64,000 nt of DNA from Lepidostoma basale (taxonomy: Eukaryota; Arthropoda; Insecta; Trichoptera; Lepidostomatidae). Both the position numbers and the translations under genes were made by a program. How positions within the stretch are numbered: the stretch's first letter is position 1; the number at the start of each line of letters is the position of its first letter. Shown in pieces: positions 10,286 through 21,445 of the stretch. Under the pieces are notes generated by a model, which ran no database searches, was not told the DNA's origin, and saw only the letters and a program-made list of their open reading frames with translations. The stretch covers positions 620,001 to 684,000 of the forward strand of contig JAHDVF020000840.1 in the NCBI GenBank assembly GCA_022606425.2, read 5' to 3'.

Positions 10286-10414
10286 GGAATTGAAAACACA
10301 AAACTGTTTATGTTTTACTTCAATTAATTAAATATTTTTATAAAAATATTAACCACGACATGTTTTGTATGTGACTTCTATCCTCAAGTGTAAATTAATA
10401 TACTATATAACAAC

Positions 10415-11100
10415 AATAACAACAAACCATCACGCCGTTTCTCCGCAGGGGTAGGCTGAGAGAATGGACCGCCACACTACTCTATCCTGACATACCTCTC
10501 TAGATTTCTCCACATCATACAGCGAGTCATACACGCACGTCGATTCTTCCGGCTTCTGACATTACCAACCTTTTAAATTTGATTAATTTGGTCATGCCAT
10601 GTTTTCCTCGGTCTACCTCGACTCCGTACTCCATTTACATCGTTAACTTATACTTATCATTCTTTCTTCACCCATGCGCTCCATATGTCCGAACCAACGC
10701 AGCGATCCTTTCATAATTTTGTTCATAATCAAATCAAATCAGTTTAATTACTCAAAAGACATAACAAACAGGAAAATGATTAAGGCATCTATTAAGTACA
10801 GGTAAAATATTATAAAAATACAACAAAGTACCAGGAACGCATTAGAGATGGCTCGACATTAGGAAGACAAGATACTTTCTAAAGTCAAGAGTATTTATTC
10901 CCTGAACGTACCTTCACTAATATAAAAGACGTCGATCTCCGAGGAGACCGCATTCAGCAGACTAATTGCTCTTCCCACCGGTGTCACCAGAGGCAGATTG
11001 GTTCTGGTGGCCGGTTGGTAAAATGCCTTCTTTCGCTCTACATTCCTTTCTAATATCAGCATTTGAAATTCTGTAGTACATCGTTCTACCACACATACTA
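10415..11100 (-). mobile_element. LINE-A copy interrupted by LINE-C
   Basis: Bases 10415-10733 (tail side) and 11023-11100 are contiguous in LINE-A coordinates. The break falls between gttcataat and ccttctttcgctc. The coding part is degenerate. It matches the (GTT)n-tail subtype. Confidence 0.8.
10734..11022 (-). mobile_element. LINE-C nested in LINE-A
   Basis: It starts with (AAATC)n, the complement of the (GATTT)n tail, then 3' UTR, then codons for VGRAISLLNAVSSEIDVFYI. It is 5'-truncated. The flanking duplication is at most a few bases. Confidence 0.85.
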
Positions 11101-11149
11101 TATGTATAACTAAACAATAATGAGTCTTTCGATGTTTAGAGTTTAGTTA

Positions 11150-11210
11150 TATAACATGTTTATACCTGAGGATGAAGGTCACCTCCGAAACATGTCCTTG
11201 TTATTATTTT
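11150..11210 (+). repeat. Hammerhead-like motif
   Basis: CTGAGGA-T-GAAGG-tca-CCTCC-GAAAC-ATGTC at 11167-11198. One A·C mismatch in the stem. Confidence 0.45.
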
Positions 11211-11825
11211 TATTTTATATAAATATTTAATTAATTAATGTGGAACATTAATTACAATGTTGTTTTTTCAATTTTCATGCTATACGTCATCAATATGAAC
11301 ACGTTTTCGAGATATACAAAAGAAAATATTGCAGGACTAATAATTGAAAATATATAATGAAACCGCAGTTGATCGCATCTATTCAAATAGTGTATAGCCC
11401 TAACCATGGGTGGAGGTCAAGTCTAAGTTCAAAGGTGAGTGACACCACATCTGACCCGTGAATCTGTTACATTTCATTAAGATGAAATTTGAATTAATCG
11501 TTTATGGAGATGTTAGCTGAGTGGTCGAATCACCATCTCCATATATATATTTTTTTTAAGTAAGCTCATTTATACTCTTCAACCGAAGAATCTGTCAAAG
11601 GAAGAGTTTAAAAAACAAATAATTTACATTCAATCTTAACATTTTAACTATCTAAAGCTGATTAGTCAGCTTTCAGCTACCAACCGTAAACAACCAAACA
11701 CCGATTAGTCAGTTTTTCTACACTACATACTGGAAATAATTCTCACGATTACGTATATCACTACATCGATTTCAAATTGAAACAATTTTTTTTTAAACTT
11801 AAACTTAAAACTTAAATTTTCAAAA
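11211..11825. other. Spacer with tRNA-like hairpin
   Basis: No gene. At about 11504-11543, TAGCTGAGTGG (A-box-like) is enclosed by the 10-bp inverted repeat tatggagatg/catctccata. This could be a decayed SINE head or chance. Confidence 0.35.
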
Positions 11826-11829
11826 ATTC

Positions 11830-12035
11830 GGTGTAAATCGGGTGGTGGTCTAGAGGATAGAACGCTTGGCTCCTGATCCAGGGGTCACGGGTTCAAGGCT
11901 GGACACGACCAGATTCCTTCTTCATAATAATGAGCAATTTTCTGCTCACATTGAAGATTGTAAAATAAATTCTAATATCATTGATTAAAATCCTTGGTAT
12001 TAGTCTTTTTAAAAATATATAAATTAAATTAAATT
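11830..12035 (+). mobile_element. SINE-3, tRNA-derived
   Basis: A box TGGTCTAGAGG, anticodon-arm-like ggctcctgatccagg, B-box-like GGTTCAAGGC, then a body (gaccagattccttcttcat, gattgtaaaataaattctaat). Other copies lie at 14948, 60222 and 61315. Confidence 0.75.
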
Positions 12036-12179
12036 AAATTTAAAATAAAATACATGTTTATGTTTCTTCTAGACCAGTTTAAACAATATCAAAATTACGG
12101 GAATAGTCTAAAATGATCTGGAGTTGACTTAAGAGTTGAGGTAAGTTATTCACGAAAACGACGCTATACAAATTAACCA

Positions 12180-12575
12180 AATTATTTTTTTAAATCAAAA
12201 GGGTAGTAGGGCTACGATGGGGTATGTTTTGCTGGAAAATATGCCTCTACAAAATGTCGTAAGGCGCCATGTTGCATTTACAACAGCAACACTACTATCA
12301 AGTCCAACTCTCTAACGTCCACGAGAGGTATTTTTAAAGACCCCGCGAACCCCGGGCAATGTGGCACATAAGAGGTACTTAGTGCCATAGCAGATAGAGA
12401 GAGGACGAGTGGCGAGCTTCCAGCGCCATAAAACTGGATACACCCAGCTAAGGGAAGGTAACCCCGACAGAAAATCCACCAGAGAAGGCAAGGGGATACC
12501 ACTCTGGATACTTTTCCCCAGGTCATCACTATAGGTGATAAGTCAACGTTAGGGAGACCTGACAAGACATAGAAA
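12180..12575 (+). mobile_element. Possible LINE 3' part with (GAA) tail
   Basis: A higher-GC block ends gaaagaagaagat followed by a T run. Open segments occur in several frames, and none matches the other families. It is called a LINE remnant only by composition and tail. Confidence 0.3.
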
Positions 12576-12589
12576 GAAGAAGATTTTTT

Positions 12590-12790
12590 TTAATAATTTA
12601 TTTTTTGATAATCTTAAAGCATTAACTCTGTGGAATTCCACAATGACGAATTTTTGTATGATTTAAGACACTATTTTTTCCACTTTTGAATTTATTTTTC
12701 TCTATATGTTTCGAAGATTTTACACCTGCATCATCGGGAGAACAATATAGTAATTCTATACAATATTTTTACAAATTTTGCAATTCAAAA
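12590..12790 (-). repeat. REP-K repeat with hammerhead-like motif
   Basis: The minus strand reads TTCTC-CCGATGA-T-GCAGG-tgtaaaa-TCTTC-GAAAC-atataGAGAA. The outer TTCTC/GAGAA would form stem I. The unit is bounded by gaattccacaatgacgaa, as at 29.5 and 40.1 kb. Confidence 0.6.
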
Positions 12791-13375
12791 ACATTATTAG
12801 AAATAAATAAACGTAGTTGCTTATGAACATCAATTTTGTCAAGAAAACGTGACTAGCAGTTGCTATATTACAACGATTGTCTACTTTCTGAAAACATTAC
12901 AATATTTTCAAGAAGGCACGTGAATATTTGATTTTTATACCTTTACAATTTTTTTTTAAATAAATGTATTGAATCATATTTTTAAAAAATCATTGTTTAG
13001 GCCTTATATGGTTTGTCTTTTATCCTTTCCATTTTCTTATTCTGTATCGCTCAGTGCGCACTAGAATGGGTCCTCTTACGTGGGAAGCGGAAACCACGGA
13101 TTCCTAAAGCCACCTGAGGAAGAACCCTACAGGACAAGGTTAAAACGGCAGAACTCCCTTTTAGAAGCAGTTTATTTTATGTGGAAGTGACATGTTTTAC
13201 CTTGCTAATGCATTATCAAAATTCCGAATATGTCCCTGGCGCTGTGAAACTTGTGACTTATATTTATTGTATTATAATAAAACATGTTGTAGAAAACGGA
13301 TATTTTCGTAAATATTAAATACTTGGTAATTTACATAATTATTCTCGACATTAAACATAAATTTTGGTGTTAATC
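12791..13375. other. AT-rich spacer
   Basis: Nothing recognised. 13040-13140 is less AT-rich but has no open frame of note. Confidence 0.35.
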
Positions 13376-13625
13376 AATACGAATGAAAACGTCTGTTTTC
13401 TAGAAGTTTTATTTCATTTTATGGGAATCTCATGTTTCGTCTTTCCCCTTACAAAGATATTATCGAATGTCCGTGTATTTAATTATCCTTAGAAAGGCGA
13501 AACATGTCCAAATCATTCCCATAAAACACAATAAAACTTCTAGACAACAGACGTTCTCATTCGTAAAAATTATTTGATGTAGAGTTTTACATCATTGTTC
13601 TCGAAACTAATAATACAAATTGGTA
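13376..13625. repeat. SNAP-H fold-back
   Basis: Arms aatgaaaacgtctgttttctagaagtttta and its complement (13380-13410 and 13531-13565) enclose copies of gtttcgtcttt…aaaggcgaaacatgtc. Outside the right arm is the family flank gagttttacatcattgttct. No ORF. Confidence 0.8.
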
Positions 13626-14200
13626 TTTTTGAATGCAGAGTTTAACTTCATTGTCCAAACAGAAGAATATGATAATTTAAATTTCTCGGAAACGTTACGA
13701 ACAGTCAATGCAAACTACTGCAAAATGTGTACTTATGTATTGCAAAATTTAAATTATTTACAACTCTGAGTTGTTTTATGTTTTATGCAATGTTCATTAG
13801 GCAAATGAGAAGGAAATAATATATTTAATAATAACAATCGATAGTGAATTTCGTAATGCTGAATAGCACAAGAGCTCTTACATAAACAATAGTGTCTCGC
13901 GGTTCCTGCGCTGCTTTCGTTGCGAAATTTCGTATGCGAAACCATTATGATAATAAAACGGCGTTTTAGTACTAGGAATATTTTTAGTTTTACAAATTTC
14001 GTGTGAAATTTTCGCACGTTTTATGGATTCATTAACACAAAATTCTATAATAGTATTTTCCTTAACCTATTAATATACGGAATATAATTATGAATTATAA
14101 AAATAATCAATTATTTTTTAACACCATGAATAATGTATTTTTTTTTAATTAATTGAAACATTGTATTTCTCAATAACATAGGTTGATTTGTCGCAACATA
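13626..14200. other. AT-rich spacer
   Basis: A minus-strand 87-codon ORF (13754-14017) shows no domain. Considered chance. Confidence 0.3.
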
Positions 14201-14204
14201 TTAC

Positions 14205-14393
14205 TAAAAAATATATCAGTTGGAGACCATGGGCAAAAGTCGGAAGGCCACCGATGAGATGGACCGATGATATTGTCAAAAGGGTTGGAAAATCTTGGTA
14301 ACAAGGGGGCAGGATAGAGACGAGTGGGGGGAATTGGAAGAGGCCTATATCCAGCAGTGGAGGGAAGAAGGCTAGCAAAGAAGAAGAAGAAGA
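14205..14393 (+). mobile_element. LINE-D2-like 3' scrap
   Basis: Codons for VGRPPMRWTDD, then REWGELEEAYIQQW with a frame break, ending (GAA)n. It meets the LINE-E tail head-on. Confidence 0.65.
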
Positions 14394-14845
14394 ATCACCA
14401 AGAACGTGATTTAACTTTTTTCTTCTTGTCGTGTTCCTCCGTGGTGCATAGGGCTTCAAAAAACCTTCTCCACCCGACTCTATCGCATGCCTGATGCCTA
14501 ACATCATCTCAAGTGAGGCTTGCTGCTTTGACCTTGTTCTGCAGGGCTCTTCTTCAGGTGGCTCTAGATTTGCCTAGCTTCCTCTTTCCCCCCATAGTGG
14601 ACCAGTCTAGTGCGCCCTGAGCGATGCAGCCTGAGTTCCGTCTCAGGGTATGACCGATCCACAGCCATTTCCGTCCAGCGACTTGTTCTCTAATTCGTTT
14701 TTCGCCTGCCATAATTCCAAAGAACGGCATTTGACACTATTTGGCACCAATAGATCTTGAATATTGAGCAAAGGCACCTATTTATAAACACTTCGAGTTT
14801 TCCAATAACGTCCGCGGTAGATTCCCAAGTCTCAAGATTAAACTT
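14394..14845 (-). mobile_element. LINE-E 3' fragment
   Basis: Same sequence as the 40.1-40.7 kb copy, diverged: on the minus strand WLWIGHTLR-like and then an L/R-rich tail. It begins with the ttcttctt tail complement. Frames are broken. Confidence 0.7.
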
Positions 14846-14849
14846 TACC

Positions 14850-15100
14850 TACAATAAAAATTGTAAAGAAAATATAAAAGAAACAATGTAAATGGAGCCA
14901 GAAATAAAGGAAGACAGAGAAAATCGTAGCATGATCAAATCAATAAAATCGGTGTTGGGTGATGGTCTAGGGGATTTAGGGTTCAAACCTGGACACGACC
15001 AGATTCCTTCTTCATAGTGAACTATTTTCTTCTTTATAACGGTTTTAAAATAAATTCTAATGCTTATCTTGATTCAAATCCTTAGAGTTTATAAATATAT
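14850..15100 (+). mobile_element. LINE-A scrap followed by SINE-3
   Basis: 14885-14945 matches LINE-A (aaatggagccagaaataaagg). 14948-15100 is SINE-3 with an internal deletion between its A box (gatggtctaggggat) and B box (GGGTTCAAACCT). Confidence 0.65.
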
Positions 15101-15107
15101 ATTTTTC

Positions 15108-15480
15108 TTCTTCTTCTGCTTTATTTAAGACTGCATATATTGTTATTTCTCGGGGTTTGTTCCTGGGATATAGATGTCCAACTATCTCGTCATCTTTTGG
15201 ATAGTCTTCCTGGAGGTCGATTTTCTGTTGGTACTTTATTTGCGTCTATATTTATCACTCTTTCAGAACATGATCTTTCCACATGATCTCTCCAGTAGCG
15301 TCTTTTCAGTCTTCCCCATCGCTCGACATCTTCCACATTGCAGATCTTTCTTATTTTAGAATTTCTTACTCTGTCTCGGAGTGTCGTTCCCGCAACGAAT
15401 CGGAGTCTTCATTTCTGTAGTTCTTAGGAGACTTTTTATTCTAATGGTGTCAGCTCTTGTTTCATAAATATATATGATAT
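15108..15480 (-). mobile_element. LINE-B 3' fragment, degraded
   Basis: Minus-strand codons correspond to the ETRADTIRIK…LRRYWRDHVERS region of LINE-B, with many stops. Begins with the tcttcttct tail complement. Confidence 0.6.
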
Positions 15481-15524
15481 TAAATGTCGTCCATGTGAGG
15501 AGTTGGAAAAATATACGTACATGC

Positions 15525-15605
15525 ATGACCCGATGTATGAATGTTGTGGAATCTAGAGAAGTAAGTAGTGTGGCGGTCCATTATTTCTGCCTACCACTTC
15601 GGAGA
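15525..15605 (+). mobile_element. LINE-A scrap
   Basis: catgcatgacccgatgtatgaa…tggcggtccattatttctgcctac matches the last coding part of LINE-A. The tail is lost. Confidence 0.6.
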
Positions 15606-16700
15606 AATAGTAATCATAAATAGACTCGGCGTGTTGCTGACGGCATGGTACAGCACACAAGCACCTAGAAATCTATTACACTAAATGTAGTTTGCATCAC
15701 CGTTCACCATAATTGCTTCCCTTGTCCCAGAATAGAGACTTTAAACAGAAACAAATGAATAAGAACAAAATATTTATGTCAACTCAATGGTTATTAAATT
15801 TTTTTTACGATATTCATTTTTCTATCAGAGTATTAAAAAAAAATCGGTTTCGGAATCAAAATACCACCATCATTGAAAAATAAATACACCTAATTAATTT
15901 ATTGTAGATTATAAAGTAACCTCTAAAAATTACCCACAGTCTTCAAGTTTAATCTTGATTAAGTATTAGTTTTATTGTATATCTGGATTTAATTATTTAT
16001 TATTTGACTGAATCGTGTTTTTCTATTTCTTTTACGAACACATTATTACATAGGCATAAAAAGATATTCGAATTCGATAATAAAACAAATAAAACTCCCA
16101 TAAATCCGTTTCACTTGTTTTTGTTTAGCGCTCCAAATTCAAAACGGTGGGAACCGAACGAAGGAATTTAATTCTTATTATTAATGATTCAAAAAGTTAT
16201 ATAATTGACAGGGCTGAAGTTATTTAATTGGAAGTAATTTATTTGACAAGCTCGTTCATTGGGTTATCTAGAGGCCTTCATTAGAGTTTTAATGGTTTTG
16301 AATTATAATCTAAGATGGATTAAATCTTTTACAGTGGTACTTATAAACATCTGTCTTGCTTTGTAATTTAATAATGAATAACTATCAAAGATTTATAATT
16401 ATATAATAGATTCCATACACACGTTTTAAACAAGATACAAATCATTGTGCCGCGAAAATGAAACTGACTTTTATATTAAATATTAATTTTAAGAAGCTTT
16501 ATTTCACAGATTTTAGAAACAATTCTGAAGCAGTCTCAAGGTATCATCAGTTGATCTCAAGAGTCTCACCAGAGACTGGTTCAAACCATTGTATTCTCCA
16601 TATCGAAATCAAATTAGATTATTTTCTCAATAGACAATACAAACAAAATTATTGTTTAAGGCATATATTGAGTATGGATAAATTATTTCCAGGAATATTG
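15606..16700. other. Long AT-rich spacer
   Basis: No repeats or genes recognised over about 1.1 kb. The 119-codon plus-strand ORF at 16458-16817 runs into LINE-C and LINE-N scraps at its 3' end and ends in an (AAT)n microsatellite, so it is unlikely to be real. Confidence 0.4.
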
Positions 16701-16711
16701 AGTATGGATAA

Positions 16712-17072
16712 ATACCAGAAACGTATGAGAGATGTTTCGACATTAAGAAGACAAGATACTCTGTATAAAAATAATAATAATAATAATATGCTAACTTTTA
16801 AAGCGCCGTTTTTGTGATGTAATCACCTCAAGGGCGCATTAAGACGTGTTTTGAATCTAAAAATCTAAATGTGAACTCTGCATCTGATTTTCGCGATCGG
16901 TTAAAAAGTATAGTAGAACAAAGTATAAATGTTTAAATTGGGAATGAAATATGAAAAAGATGGGTTTTCAGTTTACATCTGAAATCTGTCGGATCATTAA
17001 TGCATCTGAGGTGTGAAGGGAGATTGTATAGAGTATTTGTCTTCTGAAAGTCCTTTCACTTATATGATATTC
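16712..17072 (-). mobile_element. LINE-C copy interrupted by LINE-N
   Basis: 16712-16770 (accagaaacgtatgagagatg…agacaagatact) and 17036-17072 (gagtatttgtcttctgaaagt) are adjacent in intact LINE-C copies such as 24040-24130. LINE-N lies between them. Confidence 0.75.
16776..17034 (-). mobile_element. LINE-N (CR1/L2-like) 3' end nested in LINE-C
   Basis: It begins with an (AAT)n tail, then the LINE-N 3' UTR aatcacctcaagggcgcatt, then codons for the DFRCKLKTHLFHISF end. It is 5'-truncated just inside the coding region. Confidence 0.75.
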
Positions 17073-17074
17073 TG

Positions 17075-17200
17075 ATGATTATGAAACATGTCATTCCCAA
17101 AAAATATAATAAAACTTCTAGAAAACTGACGTTTTCATTCGTATTAATTATTTAATATGGAGTTTTACATCATTGTTCAAGAAACAATTGACGAACTTCC
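17075..17200 (+). repeat. SNAP-H right half
   Basis: gatgattatgaaacatgtcattccc, then aaaacttctagaaaactgacgttttcattcgtatt and gagttttacatcattgttcaag. Single arm, no fold-back partner. Confidence 0.65.
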
Positions 17201-17742
17201 CCATGGAGGTTCGTCAAATAATTGTGTAGATTTTCAGTGATTATACGGATTTTCCCATGATCCCAAAAAACTTTTTGCTACCAATCGTGCAAATCTATGC
17301 AATTATGTTATATGCTCTATTCGTAATAATTGCAAGTTATTTTTTATGTTGCAATTATTATAAAATCTGGCAGGTACGGGGTAGATGAATTCTACAATTA
17401 ACGTTTTGATTTAAAACCTCATTATGATAAGATTAACAACTATCTTATAAAATATATTATAATATACACCAATGTAAGAGTATTATACAAGACGTGATAT
17501 AATGTTCTCTAGTTGGCATTCATCTCTGCTCTGTCTCCATCAATCACCATACCCGTTGACAGCTATCTTGGTATGGTTAACATATATACCCTCGTTATAT
17601 CAAATAACACGATAAATAGAACGATATAGAATTCTGAAATTACCAGCTGTTAGAGTGAGCTACGCTATCTCCGTGATATGGTATAAACATGTGGTACTAA
17701 ATAAGTGTATTGCATGCTTGAACACCATATAACATGAACGTT
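17201..17742. other. AT-rich spacer
   Basis: Nothing recognised. Confidence 0.35.
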
Positions 17743-18120
17743 TTCGTCTTCTTCTTCTTTTAATAGATCTGATGATCTGTGACACAGAAATCATATCTCG
17801 TCGAAGGATGAGATCCAGCTGTCCCTCCATCTCATAGGCGGTCTTCCAGGTGGGCGGTGTCCGGAGGGGATTTCATAAGCGGCTGTATATGCGAGTCTGT
17901 CACCATCCATTCGGGCTACATAGTCCCTCCAGTATCTTCTTCTGGATCTACTCCACTGAACGATATCCTCTATTTCGCAGGTTTTTCTTATGTCTACGTT
18001 GCGGACACGATCTCGGAGGGTTTTTCCAGTAATTGATCTTAGGACCTTCATCTCCGATGTTCTTAGTAGTCCCTTGGTTCGCACAGTGTCGGCCCGCGTC
18101 TCTACATTCACTCGAACATT
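17743..18120 (-). mobile_element. LINE-B 3' fragment, frame largely open
   Basis: A 106-codon minus-strand frame reads NVETRADTVRTKGLLRTSEM, then RSITGKTLRDRVRN, RRRYWRDYVARM and PPGRPPMRWRDSW. It is collinear with residues ~250-355 of the RT copy at 52.6 kb, at lower identity. (GAA)n tail. This is the post-RT tail; no catalytic motif is present. Confidence 0.8.
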
Positions 18121-18157
18121 TTCGGATTACCTATATAATTCAGATTACTGACATTAG

Positions 18158-18860
18158 TTCAAATATATTTAAAGCTCTTTCTTCTTACTCTTCAAGAGCC
18201 CTGTCGGATCCCCCCAACGTTGGCGATCACCTCGGCGAACCTGTCCCTGTCCTACGCTGCTCGGAACAGCTCCTCCACACTCCCTCACGTTTCGCAGCCA
18301 GGACAACTGTCTCCTATCGGGCCCTCGGCGTCTCTCGATTTCCCCCTCCAATATCAGTTGGAGAAGGTGGTACTTTTCCCCACGCAGTATATGACCCAGA
18401 TGTGAGATCTTCCAAACCTTGATAGTTGATAACATATCTCTATCAATTCTAACTCGCCTCAAGACTTCGGTAATGATAACCATGTCTGTCCAGGGAATTC
18501 TGAGCATTCGGCGATAGAGATTGAGCCACATTTCAAATGCTTCCTGTCGGTTCATTGATGCGACTTTTAAGGTCCACGTTTCACATCCATACAATATAAC
18601 AGACCACACATAGTATTTGATCATTGTCTGACGGAGTTTTAAATTTATGTTTTCATTGCAAAATAGTGATTTTATTAAATGTAGTTCTTACTGCCTCAAT
18701 TCTGCATTTTATCTCTACATCTGGGTCAAGAGATTGCGTTAGTATGCTGCCGAGGTATTTAAATTTCTCCACCCTTTTAACGTTTCGGCCGTTCAAATGC
18801 AATATTGACCCACTGTAGTCGAGCCTTTTTATCAAATCATTGAGAAAAAACACATTTAAT
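18158..18860 (-). mobile_element. LINE-R 3' fragment
   Basis: Two minus-strand frames, FKYLGSILTQSLDPDVEIKC (18653-18853) and YYVWSVILYGCETWTL…LYRRMLRIPWTDMV…ISHLGHILRGE (18169-18624), are adjacent but offset by one base, so a frameshift separates them. Together they cover the RT thumb (YLG…) to the C-terminus. The tail is agaagaaag. The plus-strand ORFs here are antisense shadows. Confidence 0.8.
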
Positions 18861-19195
18861 TAGATGTATCAAAATATACATTTGAAGGATTTTTGAAATA
18901 GCAAAATTTTGATTCACGCTACAGATATTACATATATTTAATATGGCGATATACAGTTGTGTTATAGTTAAAATAAATGTTTAACTTTCTTTTATCAACA
19001 TTGACTAAGTATTCAGAAATAATTAATTGTTTGAGTAAACTCGGGTATCTCCGTGATACCGTTATAAGAGCACGATATTTTGAATCACTTGCATATTTGT
19101 ATATGGTAATGGACGGTACCGATCCCATTGGGAGCCACTGAGTTAGTTAAAAATACTTAAAAACTACAAATATTGAAATCAGTCTAACTAACTTA
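18861..19195. other. AT-rich spacer
   Basis: Nothing recognised. Confidence 0.3.
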
Positions 19196-19196
19196 C

Positions 19197-19390
19197 TACA
19201 ATAATAGCCATCACGCTGTTTTCCGGAGGACCACTCATATATATTCACAAATTGTGACATGCACGCTAGTCGATTGTTCCGATTTTGAACATGGCGGCAT
19301 TTTAGTAGTTGATTCATTTGGTCATGCCTTGTTTTCTTGACCTTCCTCGACATATTTTTCCATTCACACTGCTTATATACGTGAACGGCA
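19197..19390 (-). mobile_element. LINE-A2 scrap
   Basis: Minus-strand remnants of KTRHDQMNQLLKCRHVQNRN. Internally deleted near the tail. Confidence 0.7.
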
Positions 19391-19424
19391 ACATATTTGA
19401 GACTGTCCAAAAATATATAAACCT

Positions 19425-20625
19425 TGGGACACAATATTCGATTGGGCCGAGATAATCAAACCGCAGAGCTAAAAAGAAGAATTGGACTAAGCTGGGCAGC
19501 TTTTGGAAACATGAGTTACATCCTTTAAAACCGGAAAATACCGATCAACCTGAAACGAAAAGTCTATCTAGTATCTACGATGAGAGATCTCGGGATCATC
19601 TATGAGAGTAGGCTGACTTTTCGTGCACATGTTGAGAGGATTTGTGGCACTGCACTGAAGATGTTGGGCTTCATCGTCCGGACCGGCAGAGTTTTCAGGG
19701 ATCCCAATGTGCTCAGAGTCCTATACAACGCATTGGTTCAGAGCAGACTCGAAAGTGGTTCTGTGATATGGAGTCCTCACGAGGCGAGATATTCCGTTAT
19801 GCTGGAGAGGGTTCAGAAAAAATTTCTGAGGTATCTCTACATGAGGGAGTATGGTAGCTATCCTTGGCTCTATCCCACGGCATTTCTTTTGGGAGTGCTC
19901 AAAACCAATTCTCTACAGCTTTGAAGAGATGGACATCTAATTACCCATTTCTTTAGATTAATTAGGGGATACTTCGAGAACTCGGCCGTACTGGAGGGTG
20001 TTCGGCTTTTTGTCCCCGATAGATATCTCCGACAGCGACAGCACAGATTGTTTACCTACCGGCTGCCAGAACCAATCTGCCTCTGGTGACACCGGTGGGA
20101 AGAGCAATTAGTCTGCTGAACGCGGTCTCCTCGGAGATCGACGTCTTTCATGTTGGTGAAAGTACGTTCAGAAGGCAAATACTCTTAATTCTGGAGAGTA
20201 TCCTGTCTTCCTAATGTTGAACCATCTCTTATGCGTTTCTGATAGTATACTATATATAATATATTATTTTACCTGTTCTCAATAGATGCCTTAAAAATAA
20301 ATTTTGTAATGTCTGTTGATGAAATAAACTGATTTGATTTGATTTGATTTGATTTGAAACTGTTACATTGTCCAAACAAAGTGCCGAGAAACTACGAGTG
20401 ACCCAAAGAGCCATGGAAAGAGCCATGTTAGGAATAAGCCTAAGAGACAGAGACAGAAACGATACGGTGAGAAAAAAAACAAAGATCACTGACATCATCC
20501 ACCGGGTGGCGACTCTAAAATGGCAATGGGCAGGTCACGTAGCCAGAAGCTCAGATGAAAAGTGAACAAAAAGACTGCTGACTTGGAGACCGTGGACGGC
20601 GAAGAGAAGTGCAAAGTGAAATCCT
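19425..20625 (+). mobile_element. LINE-D copy split by LINE-C
   Basis: 19425-19565 (gacacaatattcgattgggccgag…ctgaaacgaaaagtctat) and 20356-20625 (gaaactgttacattgtccaaac…) line up with the continuous copy at 30268-30880. About 35 bases of LINE-D present there are missing at the junction. The coding part reads MERAMLGISLRDRDRND and LKWQWAGHVARSSDEK with stops. Confidence 0.85.
19566..20355 (+). mobile_element. LINE-C, longest coding copy, nested in LINE-D
   Basis: A 114-codon frame covers the RT thumb: MRDLGIIYESRLTFRAHVER, then ALKMLGFIVRTGRVF, LRVLYNALVQSRLESGSVIW and LERVQKKFLRYLYMREYG. A stop (tga at 19922) breaks it before the RDGHLITHFFRLIRGYFENS part. It ends (GATTT)n. No RT catalytic motifs are present, so it is 5'-truncated after the palm. 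The 'LESGSVIWSPH' signature places it with jockey/CR1-type elements (family knowledge). Confidence 0.88.
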
Positions 20626-20723
20626 TCATCCATTTGTTCCATACGATCAAACCATCTTAGTATGTTCCTTTCTTAATTTTATTAAGCACGCATTCATCTA
20701 CCTTACACTACTTTCTTACTTCT

Positions 20724-20993
20724 TAAGGTCCATTTACACGGGACAGTGACCGTAACGGCACCATAACGACACCAAAGTAGCCTTGAATCTTACGGAATCG
20801 TTTTCTCAAATGCTATAATAAAATCGCCATCGGGAGAGTTAATAAGAGACGCGCAGATGTAAAACTGACTCTTATCAAGTTAAGTGACGGCGATTTTACT
20901 ATAGCATTTGAGATAATGAGTCGGTGAGATTCAAGGCTACATTGATAACTTTATGGTGCCCTTACGGTCACTGTCCAGTGTAAATGGACCTTT
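20724..20993. mobile_element. MITE with ~120-bp inverted repeats
   Basis: Starts aaggtccatttacac…gacagtgaccgtaa and ends ttacggtcactgtcc.gtgtaaatggacctt. The complementarity continues through caaggctac, tctcaaatgctat and aaatcgcc, so nearly the whole ~270 bp folds back. No ORF. The target duplication is not clear, so the superfamily is unassigned. Confidence 0.85.
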
Positions 20994-21242
20994 TATTCGG
21001 TATTCTATTATACATTAACATTTTGAATGTATATAAATACTTGTAGACAGATACAGGATTTAATCCATTGCGAATAATTTTTTTTATAATATTTTTTAAG
21101 GATTAATTGTATCTCCATAGAGACGAAGATGTAAATTGTTTTCTGGGAATATGGTGGTCGAGGCGCTTACAGGACTTATGACCTGTCATTGGTTGGGTTA
21201 AGCGATCACTTTATGTTTAACAACATTCCCCATTCTACCCTT

Positions 21243-21445
21243 AATAATAATAATAATAATAATATGCTAACTTTTAAAGCGCCGTTTTTGTGATGTAATC
21301 ACCTCAAGGGCGCATTAAGACGTGTTTTAAATCCACAAAGCGATCGGTTAAAAATTATAGTAAAACAAAGTATAAATGTTTAAATTGGGTATGAAATATG
21401 AAAAAGATGGGTTTTCAATTTAGATCTGAAATCTGTCTTCTCCTT
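21243..21445 (-). mobile_element. LINE-N 3' end
   Basis: (AAT)n tail, tatgctaacttttaaagcgcc UTR, then a few C-terminal codons. 5'-truncated. Confidence 0.75.
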
